Both the position numbers and the translations under genes were made by a program. From Branchiostoma floridae (taxonomy: Eukaryota; Chordata; Leptocardii; Amphioxiformes; Branchiostomatidae): a DNA stretch of 64,000 nt. How positions within the stretch are numbered: position 1 is the stretch's first letter; each line of letters begins with the position of its first letter. Shown in pieces: positions 13,701-23,600 of the stretch. The notes beneath the pieces were generated by a model. That model was not told the DNA's origin. It worked only from the letters and a program-made list of their open reading frames with translations, and searched no databases. Location of the stretch: NCBI RefSeq assembly GCF_000003815.2, contig NC_049982.1, positions 28,742,277-28,806,276 of the forward strand, in the 5' to 3' direction.

Positions 13701-14908
13701 TTACCTTGCTCAGCGTTTGCCACAGTGGTTTGTCCCTCTATATTTGTTAGGAACAAATGGTCGTCGGTAGGCCACACACGTGAAGACCCAAGTCCCGTTG
13801 CGGTAGTGAACGGTTGGTGCGTTGGTTGAGAAGAACAACATACCGCAGAGTAGATAAAGACGAAAAACACACAGTTAGGTGAGGGTAACATAGGGGATGT
13901 CCCTGTAGCTCAACTGGTAACAGCCTCACAGTTGAGCTCCTGGTTCCAATGTGTTTGTATCTGGGAGAACCCGGTTCAATATACTGGGTAGGGTATCTCG
14001 GTTGGGGCTGTACCTTTCTTTGGGAAAGGGACACAGAATGGGGTTCCTGCGTTCGAGAAAGTGCCCCGAGCACGTTTAAAGAGAAGGGCTACCAACCCCG
14101 TAAAAATATACCCTGCTACAGAAACAGCAAGGAAACTTGTTGCCCTATCTGCCACTAGACACAGAAGTCAGGACGAACAAGCGTTCGCTGTTCAGTTCCG
14201 ACTTTCTTTAAATTTCCCAGGAGAGACTTCAAACTACCAATAAGTATATTATATAAAGTACGTCAGTCGAAGGAATGAAGTCTAGAACGTGGCCTCATCG
14301 TTTAGACAGAAACCAATGTCTTTGCTCAATGAAGTGTGATTGGATACATTTAGAGTTCACCTTTGAAAGTAATCGAATGAAGTATACGCCCGACTCTTTT
14401 AGATACCCTTTCCAGTTGATTGGTTTTTATTTTGTATAACGAAATATGTATCTGTATGGAAAACCTTCGTCAACGTAGAAAGATATAAGTTTCTATGCAC
14501 ACACATGTTAATATGATACTCGATTCGAACCGGTTATGCAAAAATATAGAAGAATAACCGTTTTGGATAAAGCTTGTGCAATTTTCCATCCCCCAATAGA
14601 ATTACGCGTCGCGCTGAAATTCTTGATCAAAGTCAGGCCTTAAAAGATTGCTATTAAGCGAAAAATTCTTTTCCCCTCGAGCGAGCTTTCATCATCAGTT
14701 ATACTTTGATATCGCTTTTTTCTACTTAATGATTGTGGACTTGGGATTGAGATTGGAATGCTAGGGAAAATGCCGTGGGCAAGAAAAAAAAGAAACAACA
14801 GCTAAAAGTAATCTTAGTGATGCCTGGCAAAACGTACTCACCCGTGTGACCACACAGAACGAGAACCACCGCAACGAAGAAGAAAGTCCTACCGTCCATG
14901 GCAAGCAT
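1..14908 (-). CDS. Gene A: GPI-anchored CUB-LDLa-CUB-LDLa-like-LU (Ly6/uPAR) surface protein, 11 exons
   Basis: Exons in transcription order: 14842-14908, 13705-13737, 12222-12324, 10614-10710, 9572-9678, 8837-9042, 7509-7702, 6901-7165, 1615-1724, 992-1102 and 1-179. All junctions are GT-AG and the phases join without a break, giving about 490 residues. Seen: a signal peptide (1-22), CUB1 (about 35-152), LDLa (153-185), CUB2 (206-321), a degenerate LDLa-like segment (322-352), an LU three-finger domain (363-443) opening with CYHC and closing with CCTDDRCN, then a hydrophobic tail (469-490) that looks like a GPI-attachment signal. The final codon starts TA at base 2 and is cut by the window edge; it is probably the stop. 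Known of the families: CUB and LDLa bind proteins and calcium, and LU domains are often GPI-anchored. Inferred: a cell-surface receptor or co-receptor of unknown ligand. Gene B (20668-37368) is its tandem paralog. The module combination is not one I recognise from a named protein. Confidence 0.85.
210..416. mobile_element. MITE, AACGCTAGTT family, copy 1
   Basis: Terminal inverted repeats aacgctagttagcctttatcc and its partner ending gcgtta enclose about 205 bp. Related copies are at 3519-4653 and 12595-12806. It sits in the last intron of gene A. Confidence 0.7.
540..975. repeat. Degenerate ATCGTACGA-rich repeat
   Basis: The palindromic word tcgtacga and close variants (gatcgtacga, tcgtatga, tcgtaaga) occur many times between 565 and 960, with part of the block repeated on both sides of 841-870. 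A shorter block is at 31428-31475. Confidence 0.6.
618..718. mobile_element. Short hairpin MITE with atacccccctcacatt termini
   Basis: A 101-bp element with near-perfect inverted repeats of about 23 bp (ataccccc...ggggggtat). Its termini resemble those of the 234-bp element at 31021-31254. Confidence 0.65.
3421..3512 (+). pseudogene. Short LINE endonuclease-like fragment
   Basis: Plus-strand reading gives LRLANTYAPN, close to the NxYAPN signature of the apurinic-type endonuclease of LINE retrotransposons, continuing some 15 codons up to the MITE at 3519. Too short to classify. Confidence 0.35.
3519..4653. mobile_element. AACGCTAGTT-family MITE split by a later insertion
   Basis: The left half (3519-3670) and right half (4587-4653) together match the intact copy at 12595-12806. 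They are separated by 916 bp flanked by a TATCC duplication. Confidence 0.7.
3671..4586. mobile_element. 916-bp element nested inside the MITE, 5-bp TSD
   Basis: TATCC is present at 3666-3670 and again at 4587-4591, where the intact sister copy has it once. The insert ends are agtcaggg and ccctg. Inside are GC-rich motifs near both ends (gccactccc, cagcaccactccc) but no coding capacity that I can see. Confidence 0.65.
4935..5771 (-). pseudogene. LINE retrotransposon 3' fragment with C-terminal zinc knuckle
   Basis: An open frame of 224 codons (5751-5077) encodes the end of a LINE polyprotein. RIGCHKLNIETGRF is followed by CPFC, EDEYHF and VCPKY, the CCHC-type knuckle found after the reverse transcriptase. 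It is 5' truncated near 5771, where the frame meets a stop, and the 3' tail ends with aataaag near 4950. The second copy at 38874-39467 is shorter and more damaged. Confidence 0.75.
6667..6900. repeat. Dispersed repeat (CCAGACTGACTACGC family)
   Basis: Begins near gtctctgccagactgactacg with the hairpin cctataatagccagc and ends with gacctggtgaaggctaac directly at the gene A exon 6901-7165 donor. Copies are at 33973-34140 and, in part, 40798-40860. Confidence 0.55.
6901..7702 (-). CDS. Gene A exons 7-8: CUB2 domain and degenerate LDLa-like segment
   Basis: Exon 7509-7702 encodes the first half of a second CUB with TPNYPNFY and CAWTL. Exon 6901-7165 gives the second half, then a Cys-rich segment (CPPDSLACPVTGQC) in the position of the second LDLa of gene B. 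The acidic D-x-S-D-E calcium motif is missing and only some cysteines remain, so this module is probably not a functional LDLa. CUB2 also lacks the YD pair seen in CUB1. Phase is 1 at the start, 0 between the exons and 1 at the end, the same as in gene B. Confidence 0.85.
7990..8098 (-). repeat. tRNA-derived SINE head
   Basis: The minus strand reads tggccaagtggatagag (A-box-like) and gacttcgatcccc (B-box-like) 30-40 bases apart, the layout of tRNA-related SINEs. The acceptor stem does not pair, so it is not a tRNA gene. Confidence 0.5.
8837..12324 (-). CDS. Gene A exons 3-6: CUB1 domain and calcium-type LDLa module
   Basis: Exons 12222-12324, 10614-10710, 9572-9678 and 8837-9042 assemble a full CUB domain. 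It has the opening CG, the SPGHP motif, CAW at the second cysteine, CSYDYLQIRDG with the acidic residues of calcium-binding CUBs, VCG at the fourth cysteine and the closing FRSD and GF motifs. The last exon ends CUB1 and continues into an LDLa module with six cysteines and DCNDWTDESADC, the acidic calcium cage of that family. The intron of phase 2 just before the CUB tryptophan is absent from paralog gene B. The 10711-12221 intron is almost filled by a minisatellite. Confidence 0.88.
9738..10160. repeat. MITE-like element with GGTGGGTACCGGTAC termini
   Basis: The left end ggtgggtaccggtac and the right end ctgtacccacccc are inverted, and the interior carries gtccggacctgg-type motifs. A better preserved 416-bp copy is at 43683-44098; partial ones are at 1188-1290 and 55510-55680. 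Confidence 0.55.
10165..10260. repeat. Decayed TTCGCGGTGG-type element
   Basis: Contains ttcgcggggattaaat and tcgtggtggttt, degenerate forms of the repeat found in better shape at 24852-25258 and 63653-63775. Confidence 0.4.
10908..12152. repeat. KpnI-site minisatellite, 17-bp units with 138-bp higher-order repeat
   Basis: About seventy imperfect copies of ggtaccgcacgataatg fill most of the intron between gene A exons 10614-10710 and 12222-12324. The marker accacatgacgactgg recurs at 11053, 11191, 11329, 11450 and 11588, spacing 138, 138, 121 and 138. The long reading frames across it are repeat artefacts. Confidence 0.92.
12595..12806. mobile_element. MITE, AACGCTAGTT family, intact copy
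   Basis: Inverted termini (aacgctggttcac and gtgaactagcgtta) enclose 212 bp with a second inner inverted repeat. This is the uninterrupted reference for the split copy at 3519-4653. Confidence 0.72.
13003..13500 (-). pseudogene. LINE 3' end with GATACA-repeat tail
   Basis: The minus-strand frame encodes NNYNRDSSVTKMKTDLHW, DRRKMSRLSMMYKM, LVDVPTDKYLIPAQ and FFPRTIIEWN-like words typical of the C terminus of LINE polyproteins. The 3' end runs through ggcggttataccggc into short GATACA repeats (13003-13025), as in LINEs that end in microsatellite tails. The 5' side is truncated. Confidence 0.7.
13705..14908 (-). CDS. Gene A exons 1-2: signal peptide and 33-nt microexon
   Basis: The start ATG is at 14908-14906, followed nine bases on by a second in-frame ATG. 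The first was chosen because it gives a 67-nt coding part, the same length as one candidate first exon of gene B. The peptide has a hydrophobic FFFVAVVLVLC core and ends in phase 1 before gtgagt. The 33-nt exon at 13705-13737 runs from tatag to gtaact in phase 1-1 and encodes a short Thr/Ala-rich linker before the first CUB cysteine. Microexon confidence is lower than for the first exon, because its acceptor tract is weak. Confidence 0.75.
13898..14120 (+). repeat. tRNA-like SINE
   Basis: tagctcaactggtaacag matches an RNA polymerase III A box and cggttcaatata a weak B box about 60 bases later. Downstream is the tail gggaaagggac typical of the other SINEs here. Confidence 0.4.
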
Positions 14909-15763
14909 TTTGCCGGCAAAGGTTTACGAACGACCCGGTGAGATTCGAAAATTTCCGTTAACAACGGGGTGCGTTTGCTAGCACGTCTGCTATGTCTGAC
15001 GTTTCCTTCTTGGTTTGAAGACTTCTTTTTGAGTGTCTGAGGGACGTGTTTTTCAAAAAATCTTATTAGTTGCTAGGGAAATGGAATCTTGGTATCCAAG
15101 GCTTGTGACAAAGTAAAGTGGATATTGGGGATTTGCGATGATAAGTTGATTTTCCCATTTGCAACAGTAGTCTTTTTGTCGGGGGTTGTTTTTCCGCGTC
15201 AAAATACAAGTTGATTGGTTTAAGGGTATTAGCGTTGCTAATAAAGTCTGAGGTAGGCCCAATTGTGAACTTTCTACGTACGTAGGAGCTATTCTGTCCA
15301 ATACTTTAAAGCTGGTCTGTTTGCTTTTTCCTCAAACATGGTTCTTTCAACCGTTGACGTGAACATCCGGTTTTGGCAATCTAGGATTTTACTAGCGTGA
15401 CTGTTTGTTGCATGTATACGTCATCTCATTGAAACGTCAGGAGTTATTTCTAATGTGTCTGTGTACGTGCGTCTGTCTGTGTTTTCGCGTTATGTATTTC
15501 TCATATGCCAGTTACGTTCACCTCGAAGAATGACAGGAAGTTAAGATTACAGTTTCCAGAGTGACAAGAAGTGAAGTTGGGAGAATTAGTAATCTGTCAA
15601 CATGAATGACATTAAAGTTCATGGGTCTTTACGTGCGCGTCGTGTGTAGCTTGGTGTCAAACATTTCGGTCCCGAAAGCTGCCCGGCCGGGCCCTCGTTT
15701 GGAAATGTGACGTAGGTCTAAACCTCCTTATGATGTAACACAACAGGTTTGCACTGAAAATGA

Positions 15764-15928
15764 TAATCTCCAAGCAGATCCTACGGTAGCCTAAGATAGT
15801 ATCAAAAGCTAGCAGAGAAGTGAAGCCGGCCTAGGAGTGTGTTTCGCTATCTCCGGTAGGCTGGCTTCACTCCGTTGCCAGCTTTTGATACTATCTTATA
15901 TGCTACCGCAAGATCTGCTTGGAGATTA
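15764..15928. mobile_element. MITE, TAATCTCCAAGCAGA family, copy 1
   Basis: A 165-bp palindrome: taatctccaagcagatc at the left and gatctgcttggagatta at the right, with long inner pairing. Other copies are at 27755-27871 and 39691-39887. Confidence 0.8.
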
Positions 15929-16107
15929 GAAAAGGATACACCCTGCATATCTGAACAAATTTCTTTGATCCACTCACATCGGGATAGATATATAGACCCA
16001 TATATACTCTTTCCGATGTGTGGTAGGTCCTTTACTCCCTGTGTGGCTCTATTCCAACACGAGACCTCCAGGACCTCCCTATTCGAAGCTGAGTACACAT
16101 TTACACA

Positions 16108-16210
16108 TGGGTCGAGTAAGGAAATTGGTGTTAAGTGCCTTTTCTCAAGGACACAATATCGGGACTTGTCGGGGATTTGAACTCGGTACCTCCTGCAGTT
16201 TCTGAGGCAA
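16108..16210 (-). repeat. SINE-like fragment
   Basis: The plus strand contains aagtgccttttctcaagg and gatttgaactcggtacc, the tail and B-box side of the tRNA-derived SINE family also seen at 33598-33772. Confidence 0.4.
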
Positions 16211-16280
16211 CAACAACCATAAAGACCAGACCACGGTGCCAACTAGTCAGGAACGTCGCGGGCGTATCCTTTTTAAAGGT

Positions 16281-16904
16281 GGGTTCACCCATGCGTATAT
16301 ATTCAAGTCCGTTTGAGGTGCGTATAACGGTCTTAGTCTCTACCAGGCTCCACAGGTCGCAGGAAAAATAGTACAAATTGGACAAATATAGATACATAAC
16401 ATGTCAGATGAGTTAGCTGCTCACCGAGAAGTATGGTTAGCGACCCAGCTAACTCGTCTGACATGTTACCTGTTTGCGTTTGTCCAATTTCTATTATTTT
16501 TCCAACGACCTGTGGAGCCTGGTGGAGGCAAATACTCCCATGCGCGCCTCATACGGACTTAAATATATACGCAGGTGTGAACCCACCTTTAAGCCGGGTT
16601 CACACGTACGTATATATTCAAGTCCGTATAAGGTCCGTATGGAAGTCGTAGCCTCTACGAGGCTCCACAGGTCGCTGGAATAACAGTAGAAATTGGACGA
16701 ATATGGACACGTAACATGCCAGGGTTAGCTGCCCAATGAGTATGCAGTGTGACCTGCTAACTCCTCTAGCGTGTTATCTGGTGTGTTATCTGACTATATT
16801 TGTTCAATTTCTATTATTTATCCAGGTACTCGTGGAACCTGGTACACGCTAAAAACTTAATACGATCCTCATACGGACTCGAATATATACGTATGTGTGA
16901 ACCC
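16281..16904. mobile_element. Two tandem ~305-bp foldback elements
   Basis: Elements 16281-16584 and 16596-16904 each begin gggttcac and end gtgaaccc, and each is a near-complete palindrome carrying cgtatatattcaagtccg and aggctccacaggtcgc. They differ mostly in the loop. Fragments are also at 28864-28915 and 36648-36720. Confidence 0.8.
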
Positions 16905-17469
16905 ATCATAAGAGCGTCATACATAGCATCATGTTCTTTTGTCTCCATCGCGCACATCCGGTGGTCTTACGCCCTTACCTGTCAAAACCAATCAAGATTA
17001 AGCCGGTAAAATCCAGTTAACTTTAAATAAAATTAACATTCTGACCAATCAAAGTGGGCTGCTGTTGTCCAATCACCGAAGCACTCTGATGGTGAACTAT
17101 TTTGTAACACTAGACAGGTGTTTGTAAAGATAAAGACACACGCAGTTTGTACTACGCTCGGTCCAAATGATAATGAAATTAACTAAGCTGTCAGAATACC
17201 TGTTCCGGTCTTTCACATGTAATTTTTCAAGTAATTTAATCAAAATTGCCCCAATTCAATCAAAATTGTAACAATATCAACTCTGTCTGCACAAGATGGA
17301 ACCGTTCTTCTCGATTAGATCAATTGACATTGCCCTACATAATATAATTAGATAATAAAGTTTCTTTCGACACAAGAAGAATTCATCCTTTTGCAATCCG
17401 CTATAGATGGTCAATGGCCTTCGATAGGAGCGACTATGCACTTTGACAGTTCAAAGTACGCATATGCAG

Positions 17470-17626
17470 CGACTGGAATTGTGGGTAATATGTCAAAGGT
17501 GAAGGCTCCCTAACAGTTCTTGTGTCTCTACCGTTATCTCTATTTGCATAATAATGTCCGGATTCGACTTATTTATATCTCAGGGGCCTTCACTTTCGAA
17601 ATATGATATTACCCATAATTTCTTTC
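17470..17626. mobile_element. Short MITE with GTGGGTAATATGTCAAAGG ends, copy 1
   Basis: Left end attgtgggtaatatgtc, right end gatattacccataattt. Similar elements are at 19206-19341, 19862-20003 and 42228-42460, with one isolated end at 21065-21100. Several are flanked by ctgcgcatgcg-like bases. Confidence 0.6.
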
Positions 17627-19205
17627 GCTGCGCATGCGTACTCGGAACAGTGAATCGAACATGCTTCATTTTTCCTGACGTGTGTGTTTGTGTGTTCGCA
17701 GCTATAACTCAAGACTCTTTGAAAGGATTTGTTTGAATGTTGGCATATCGGTAGATGATATGGTGATGCACAAAGACTAAGAGCATCGTAACAGCATTTT
17801 TAGGTGTTGGAGCATTGTAAATCGACACCCCCATCTTGAAGGTGTGGCACAATCCACAGCTTGTATTTGCCTGAGTTATCGAGTATTTCACTCTTCAAGC
17901 AGAGGTTAGGCTCTGAGCTGTGTAAGATTAGCTGTCGCTTTCCTAACGTGTTATCCAATTAGCTATTCTCCAAGCACACCGAGGTTAGTCTCGACCTCCC
18001 GGTCTTGTCTTTGTTGCCGTGCCTAGTATTACAATCAACAACTACCTAGGAATAGATGGAAACAGATTTTGAATTGTCATTCCCGGTTAAGTGGGAACTA
18101 CGTAAAAAAAACTACGCCCATAACGCGAACACCATAATTACTTCAGTGAGGTTTGCGTCCTACGAAATCTTCATTTCATCACAATGTTACAATGTCATTG
18201 AACGATTCACGTTCTATCCTAAAAGATTAGTGCTATGATTTCACCAATTCTTTGCATTACTGAGACATATTACTAAAAGTTAATACTCTTTCATACACTG
18301 AATGGCTTCAAGACGTGTTCAAAACAGTAAGATGCAGAACCAACCGTTACAGAAACTCCCCCCTTCCATTCTTAGTAAGACTGTTAAACAAACATAGCTA
18401 AACAATAGTAGACTTGGATTGTTCTGTTCACAAATGTATGTTTCCGTCTCTTGCGTATACATCATGTATTTATATAAAGTTTTAAAGGATACTTAGTTTT
18501 AGTGTGCATAAGTGTTATTCATCAGATAGTCTTTAACTCGATGTACTAAGGATTTGATGGAAAAAAAAAACGTGCAATTCAGCCAATTGGCTGCCAAATG
18601 TTTTTACTGAAGTTGTGTTGTGCAACAAATAAACCATTCATTCATTCAGACAACAAACACTGTCTTCAACTGTATTTATTCATTGTACAAACGGAAACAG
18701 CAAAGATGAAGCATAGCACATGTACATAGAATTTCAAGTAATCATTTAGCAAATAAGTGTATCCGGTCAGGTAAACTTCCAGCGGGATTATACGACAATC
18801 CGTTGTTATAGTGTTGTAGTGTAACATGGTAAAGAAACCAAATTTAAATCTGAAAATAGTACACACATAAAGATATATTGTAGTTTTAAGTAGTAGACTG
18901 GTTTATCAAATAATATGCATAAAATCCCACCTGGTAGCATGGAAGGCTGAATTGCGAGGACATTATACAATAATTAATCATTCAAATAGCAATCTTTGTG
19001 AACGACATGTTTAATCAATGGATCAGTGATCTATTCATTAATTTGTTGAGTCGAAAAAAAAACTGCGGCGTATTACAACGTTTAACACAAGTTTGTTGAC
19101 AAAATGCAAGGTACATTCAGTCATCTGATTAGAAAGAGCCTTTCATGTCAATGGGGATATTAAAAATGACACCGAAATATACAAGGGGGTTCACGATTCC
19201 ATGTG

Positions 19206-19341
19206 CAGCGAAATGTATTGTGGGTAATATGTCAAAGGTGACGGTCCCTAAAACATAAACAAAACACATCTGAGCATTTAATGCAACGATGTACAAGAAC
19301 TGCTTGCAAGTCACCTTTGACATATTACCCACCATGCACTT
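19206..19341. mobile_element. Short MITE with GTGGGTAATATGTCAAAGG ends, copy 2
   Basis: The termini gtattgtgggtaatatgtc and gacatattacccaccatgc are inverted, 136 bp apart. Confidence 0.65.
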
Positions 19342-19428
19342 CGCTGCGCATGCGTACTTACAATATAGCCAGCCGCCATATTGAATATTCTCTTTTAGTA
19401 TCTGACTCAAACACTCGAACAAGGCCTA

Positions 19429-19526
19429 TCAGCACTGGAAAACGAGTGCTGAAAGAATTTCAGCACTGGAAAACCAGTGCTGAGGCCGTTCAGACAATTG
19501 AATCAGCACTGGAACACCAGTGCGGA
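19429..19526. repeat. Three tandem CAGCACTGG stem-loops
   Basis: tcagcactgg-4 nt-ccagtgctga hairpins lie at 19429-19452, 19460-19483 and 19503-19526. The middle one is perfect over ten pairs; the others have one or two mismatches. They sit between the stop of gene B and its nearest AATAAA, so they may be transcribed. Confidence 0.7.
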
Positions 19527-19861
19527 AGGCGAGGTTTTCGTAGACTTGCCTCATTGCAAGTTTATCACGAATTGAGTTTGAATTACAATTCAGAGGAACT
19601 TAATATATGGCTTTCTTTAAGACGCTGTTGTTTTTGGCTTGTTTCGTACAACATTTCTGTTTCTTTTTTTCCCTGATGAGCTGATACGATCATTCCCCTC
19701 TTCCGTCCAACCAGTCTTCTGGCTCAAGTAACCATCGTGGTCGAATTTTCATATAAGGGGACCTCATCTATCCAGTATCAGATACAATGAAGTGAGAAAC
19801 ATAATCTTGATTGCACGAAACTGCCAAGGAGATGTATAAGGTTCAACTGCGCATGGCCGTT

Positions 19862-20003
19862 AAATGCATTGTGGGTAGTATGTCAAAGGTGAAACCTCTC
19901 CAGATACGGGCAATAGAACGTTTGGAAGAGTAAGGCCTAGACAGGAACTATTTACCGCATAGGGGCCTTGACCTTTGACATATTACCCACAATACATCTC
20001 ACA
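19862..20003. mobile_element. Short MITE with GTGGGTAATATGTCAAAGG ends, copy 3
   Basis: Left end gcattgtgggtagtatgtc and right end gacatattacccacaatac enclose 142 bp. Confidence 0.65.
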
Positions 20004-20667
20004 ACGCAGTCTAATCATTGAACCAGCTTGTTATTCATACATCTCAAGTTATGTACATACATAAAATCAACACACGCGTAACGCGTTACTGCCTTTGTGT
20101 AGGCTCACACAGATATACAAACAAATTATGGATCCATATTTTCAAACAGCAAACGAACACCCAAAATACACAAACAAGTCAAGACAAACAAGCAAATAAA
20201 CGCCGTCTGCCGTCTGGAGCAAACGTTGGACTTGTGCATTTCTCTGTGTATAACAATGTTCAATTCTGGCATGTGTAGAAGAAAAAAATGACCTTCTGTA
20301 CAAGATTTCAGTAACAACGAATACTGCTAGAGGGCCCAACATCGCGATTTGGGGCCACCTAGCAATATTTTCATGTACTGCAGCATTACAACGAAGCAAC
20401 ACTCCCTTCTTGAAAGTCGTAGGGTACATATAGTCCATGGACAGTTGGTCGTTTTTTTATACGGCGTAGTTGTTACAGTTCTGAGGAAACATGACGATTT
20501 GAGCCCCCTTACGGCATTTTCGAGTACTCCAGCATATCAGGCCAACACCGAAAGTAGTTTGGTCACGACCATGGAGAAACGAATGACCCCCTATGGGAGG
20601 GAGATGGCTGGGATTAATTAAGGGAAGAGGGGAAGGGGAGGATCAAGAACATTTCTTGATGGGTAGT

Positions 20668-23600
20668 TTACTGTTGTGTGGTTGTGAAGTAAGAGACCAG
20701 AAGCGCCGTCAGGGCGGTGATCCAGAGATACGGCGCTGCCGACGCGGCCTTCCCCCGCTGGGGGTCGTTGTTGCCCGTCAGAACGAAGTCGTTACAGTGG
20801 TGGTCGCTGCAACACTTCATGCACACCTGTAACACAAGGATAATTGGTGAGATTAACTTGAAAGTTCAACTGTGTCGGTAGAAGTCATTCTTGAACTACA
20901 ACGTAGTTACACTGTAATATCCAACACAAAAAGTGGACTCTACGTCAGAGCTTTACAACCATCCCTGAACAGAGACGGTAGGTGTCATAGGCTTCCTGCA
21001 ACTTATGATCCACTGCTGTAAAAAGTTCATGTCTAGATCATGCTTGACATGATCATGTGTCAGGGGCCTTCCACTCTGACATATTACCCATAATGCATCA
21101 CATTGTGCATGCTCAGTTTGAACCGTGCACAAGCCCATACATTTGTATAGATTACAGCCCAAAGAATATATTGACAGCCAAAGTACCATATTTTCTCGAT
21201 TAAAGCACGCACTTCTAAAAGAAAACGTTTTCAAAGGTCCGAATGTCGGGTTGCGTACTTAACTTGAATCAACGTTTTGAACAGCCCCACAGATTAGTTT
21301 TCCGTTTGTCCCGCGCGTACATAAATCGAGAAAATACGGTAGTTTCAAACTATACGACCCCTGCCCTTACGTACCTTAGGTCGCCCTGCCGGCATCTCAC
21401 ACGCCTCCAGTGCCCAGTAGTCTGAGCAGAAGTCCCCACATCCCCGCATCACCACCAGCCCGTGATCACCGCCCTCTTCTCCAATACGCTCAACCTACAG
21501 GTTAACAAAAGTGGCAATGTGGTGCGGTGGTTAGAGTTATTGTTGACTAAAATCTAAAGGTTTTGGGTTAAAATCCCTAGCAGACCCCGATGCTGTGCTC
21601 GTAATGGCAACCTAAAGCTATGGGCACAACCCACCGTACGTGCAAATACGTGCTGTCTACGTGCCAAAACGTGGGCAATGTTTTGGCATCCGTAAGTGGT
21701 AAGTACCGCCTCCGTACGAACTCGTAGGGAATCAGACATGCAGACACGCTGTAGAACTTAACATGCAAACAAAACTTTGTGTGCCATCGGGCTGCGGAAT
21801 CGTAAGTGCTAGTACGGGCGACGCGCGTGCCAGTGTACAGCTTGAACGTTTTCAGAAAAAACGTACGGACAAATTGCACGGTTGTGCCCTTAGCTTTAGC
21901 AATATTAGCGCCTGATGACTCGGGGTTAGTAGAACTTAAATTTCAAAATTTCGAAGTAATTTTTTGGGGCCCCCTTTCTTTGTAATAGGATGAAGTGACT
22001 ATATTCCATTCCTTACAGACATTCAATGAGCAAAAGTTCGATGCCGCTGTGCCGCGAGAACGTCGTGCATGTCGGGACGCTGGATCAAGACCTAATTTGG
22101 GGGGGGGGGGTTCCAAGAATCCTGGTGTGGCTTGTTTCTGCGTCGTCTTTAACCGCTCAAAGTATAATTAAGTAATGATGCAAATGCGAGAATATAGTGC
22201 AGTAAATATCATACAGATTGCATTATCCAAATATCTACACTTTTAAAGCTTTAATATTGCTTAGGTTGTCTTTGATGCCTCAAAGCTGCGTCCAGTAGGA
22301 AAAAGGTATTTTACACCTATGCCTAACTCGACTTAGGGTAAAAATTAGTTTCTGTCTATAGTCTTGATACCTTTTTGTCGATTATTACGCATAAGACACA
22401 AAGAAAATACCGTCGTATCATGTAATTTCGTTCGTTACAAGGCAGTTGAGTATAACATCCTGCATGATAATTCAAAAAGATTTCATAATTCATAATCAGC
22501 GATGAAAAGGAAACTAGAAGGATAACTGTCAGAGAGACAACCCGCTTTTAGATAGCTTCTACGCTGTTTAGGTCGCTCTTGTGAGATAGCCAATCAGCAT
22601 TTAATGTCCTGTTTACTCTGACAAGATTATCCAATCAGCATTCGAGGTTTTAGTTTACATTGATATGATTAGCCAATCAGCATTCGAGGTAGCCAATCAG
22701 CACTGTAGCTTTCTGTTTACACTGACTAGATTAGCCAATCAGCATTCGAGATAGCCAATCAGCATTCTAGGCGTCTCAGTTTGCTCTGGCTACTCGTATT
22801 TAGATTGACCAATCAGTGATCACTTACCCAGCAGTGTTCGCCGTCCTCACACGTGGTTGACATGACGTTTGCGGGATTGCTCATGCAGTCGCCGGTGCCG
22901 TTACACGTGTAGCACGACAGCTGGTCGCCAGGGTCTAAAATTTTGATTTGGGAAAATACAGCAAATATAAGCATAAACTAGAAAGGTATACGTAACATTT
23001 GCAAGCAAATACATAACAATTACCTTCACATGGTCTAGCCTAGTAGACAAGTTCTCAATTCATTCATTCTCAAACATAATGTCATGAATCGTTAGCAAAC
23101 ATGACATAATGACCAGCCCCTCCCGCTCTGTCCTGCCTCTTGCTACATAACATAATTCAACACCAAAAGTTCGGCTGATCCTTTGTAACGTCATCAAAAA
23201 TCCCATTCCTTTTATCGAACGGAAAATAAAACTAGGAAATTAGAAAATATGACGTTCAAAGTTGTTTCTCCAGCCCCTACCCAGATTCTAAATATGATAA
23301 GGATACATGTACAGGTTCTCGAGTACAAAATGTCAAAATAGAATGGAATTTATTCATTGTACTGTCCACAAATACATAGAAAGCCACATGTAAAACTAAC
23401 CTGCAATCCAGTCTACCGTGGACTGGCCAGGCTACTTTCGGGACAGGAGAGTCTTTCCGCCGCCGGGGTAATCTTTCACACCCGGTAGGCCTAGGAGTTT
23501 TGCACGGTGGGAGTTAAATTTGCCATCCACGGGATTTGCCATCCTTCGTGGCTGGGCAATTAAACTCCAACTGGGCAAAGTCCTACCCCGTAAAAATCCT

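Larger units (their letters stand above)
14909..20667. other. Intergenic region between genes A and B
   Basis: I see no coding exon on either strand in 5.8 kb. It holds the promoter side of gene A, several MITEs (15764-15928, 16281-16904, short elements with gtgggtaatatgtcaaagg ends), facing AATAAA signals (plus strand at about 18630, minus strand 18673-18678) and three small hairpins at 19429-19526. Confidence 0.6.

Noticed and set aside
13898-14000. tRNA gene
   Set aside because: The A and B boxes are present, but the acceptor and anticodon stems do not pair, so it is a SINE or relic. The same reasoning applies to 7990-8098, 21518-21612 and 33598-33772.
18600-18680. 3' ends of two convergent genes (facing AATAAA signals)
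   Set aside because: No plus-strand exon was found upstream; the plus-strand signal with cattcattcattc looks like a retroelement tail. The minus-strand signal is kept only as a possible gene B polyadenylation site.
22828-22934. Reading the LU module of gene B as a separate three-finger (toxin-like) gene
   Set aside because: It has no signal peptide of its own, its acceptor phase fits the Thr-rich exon and the tail is GPI-like, so it is the last domain of gene B.
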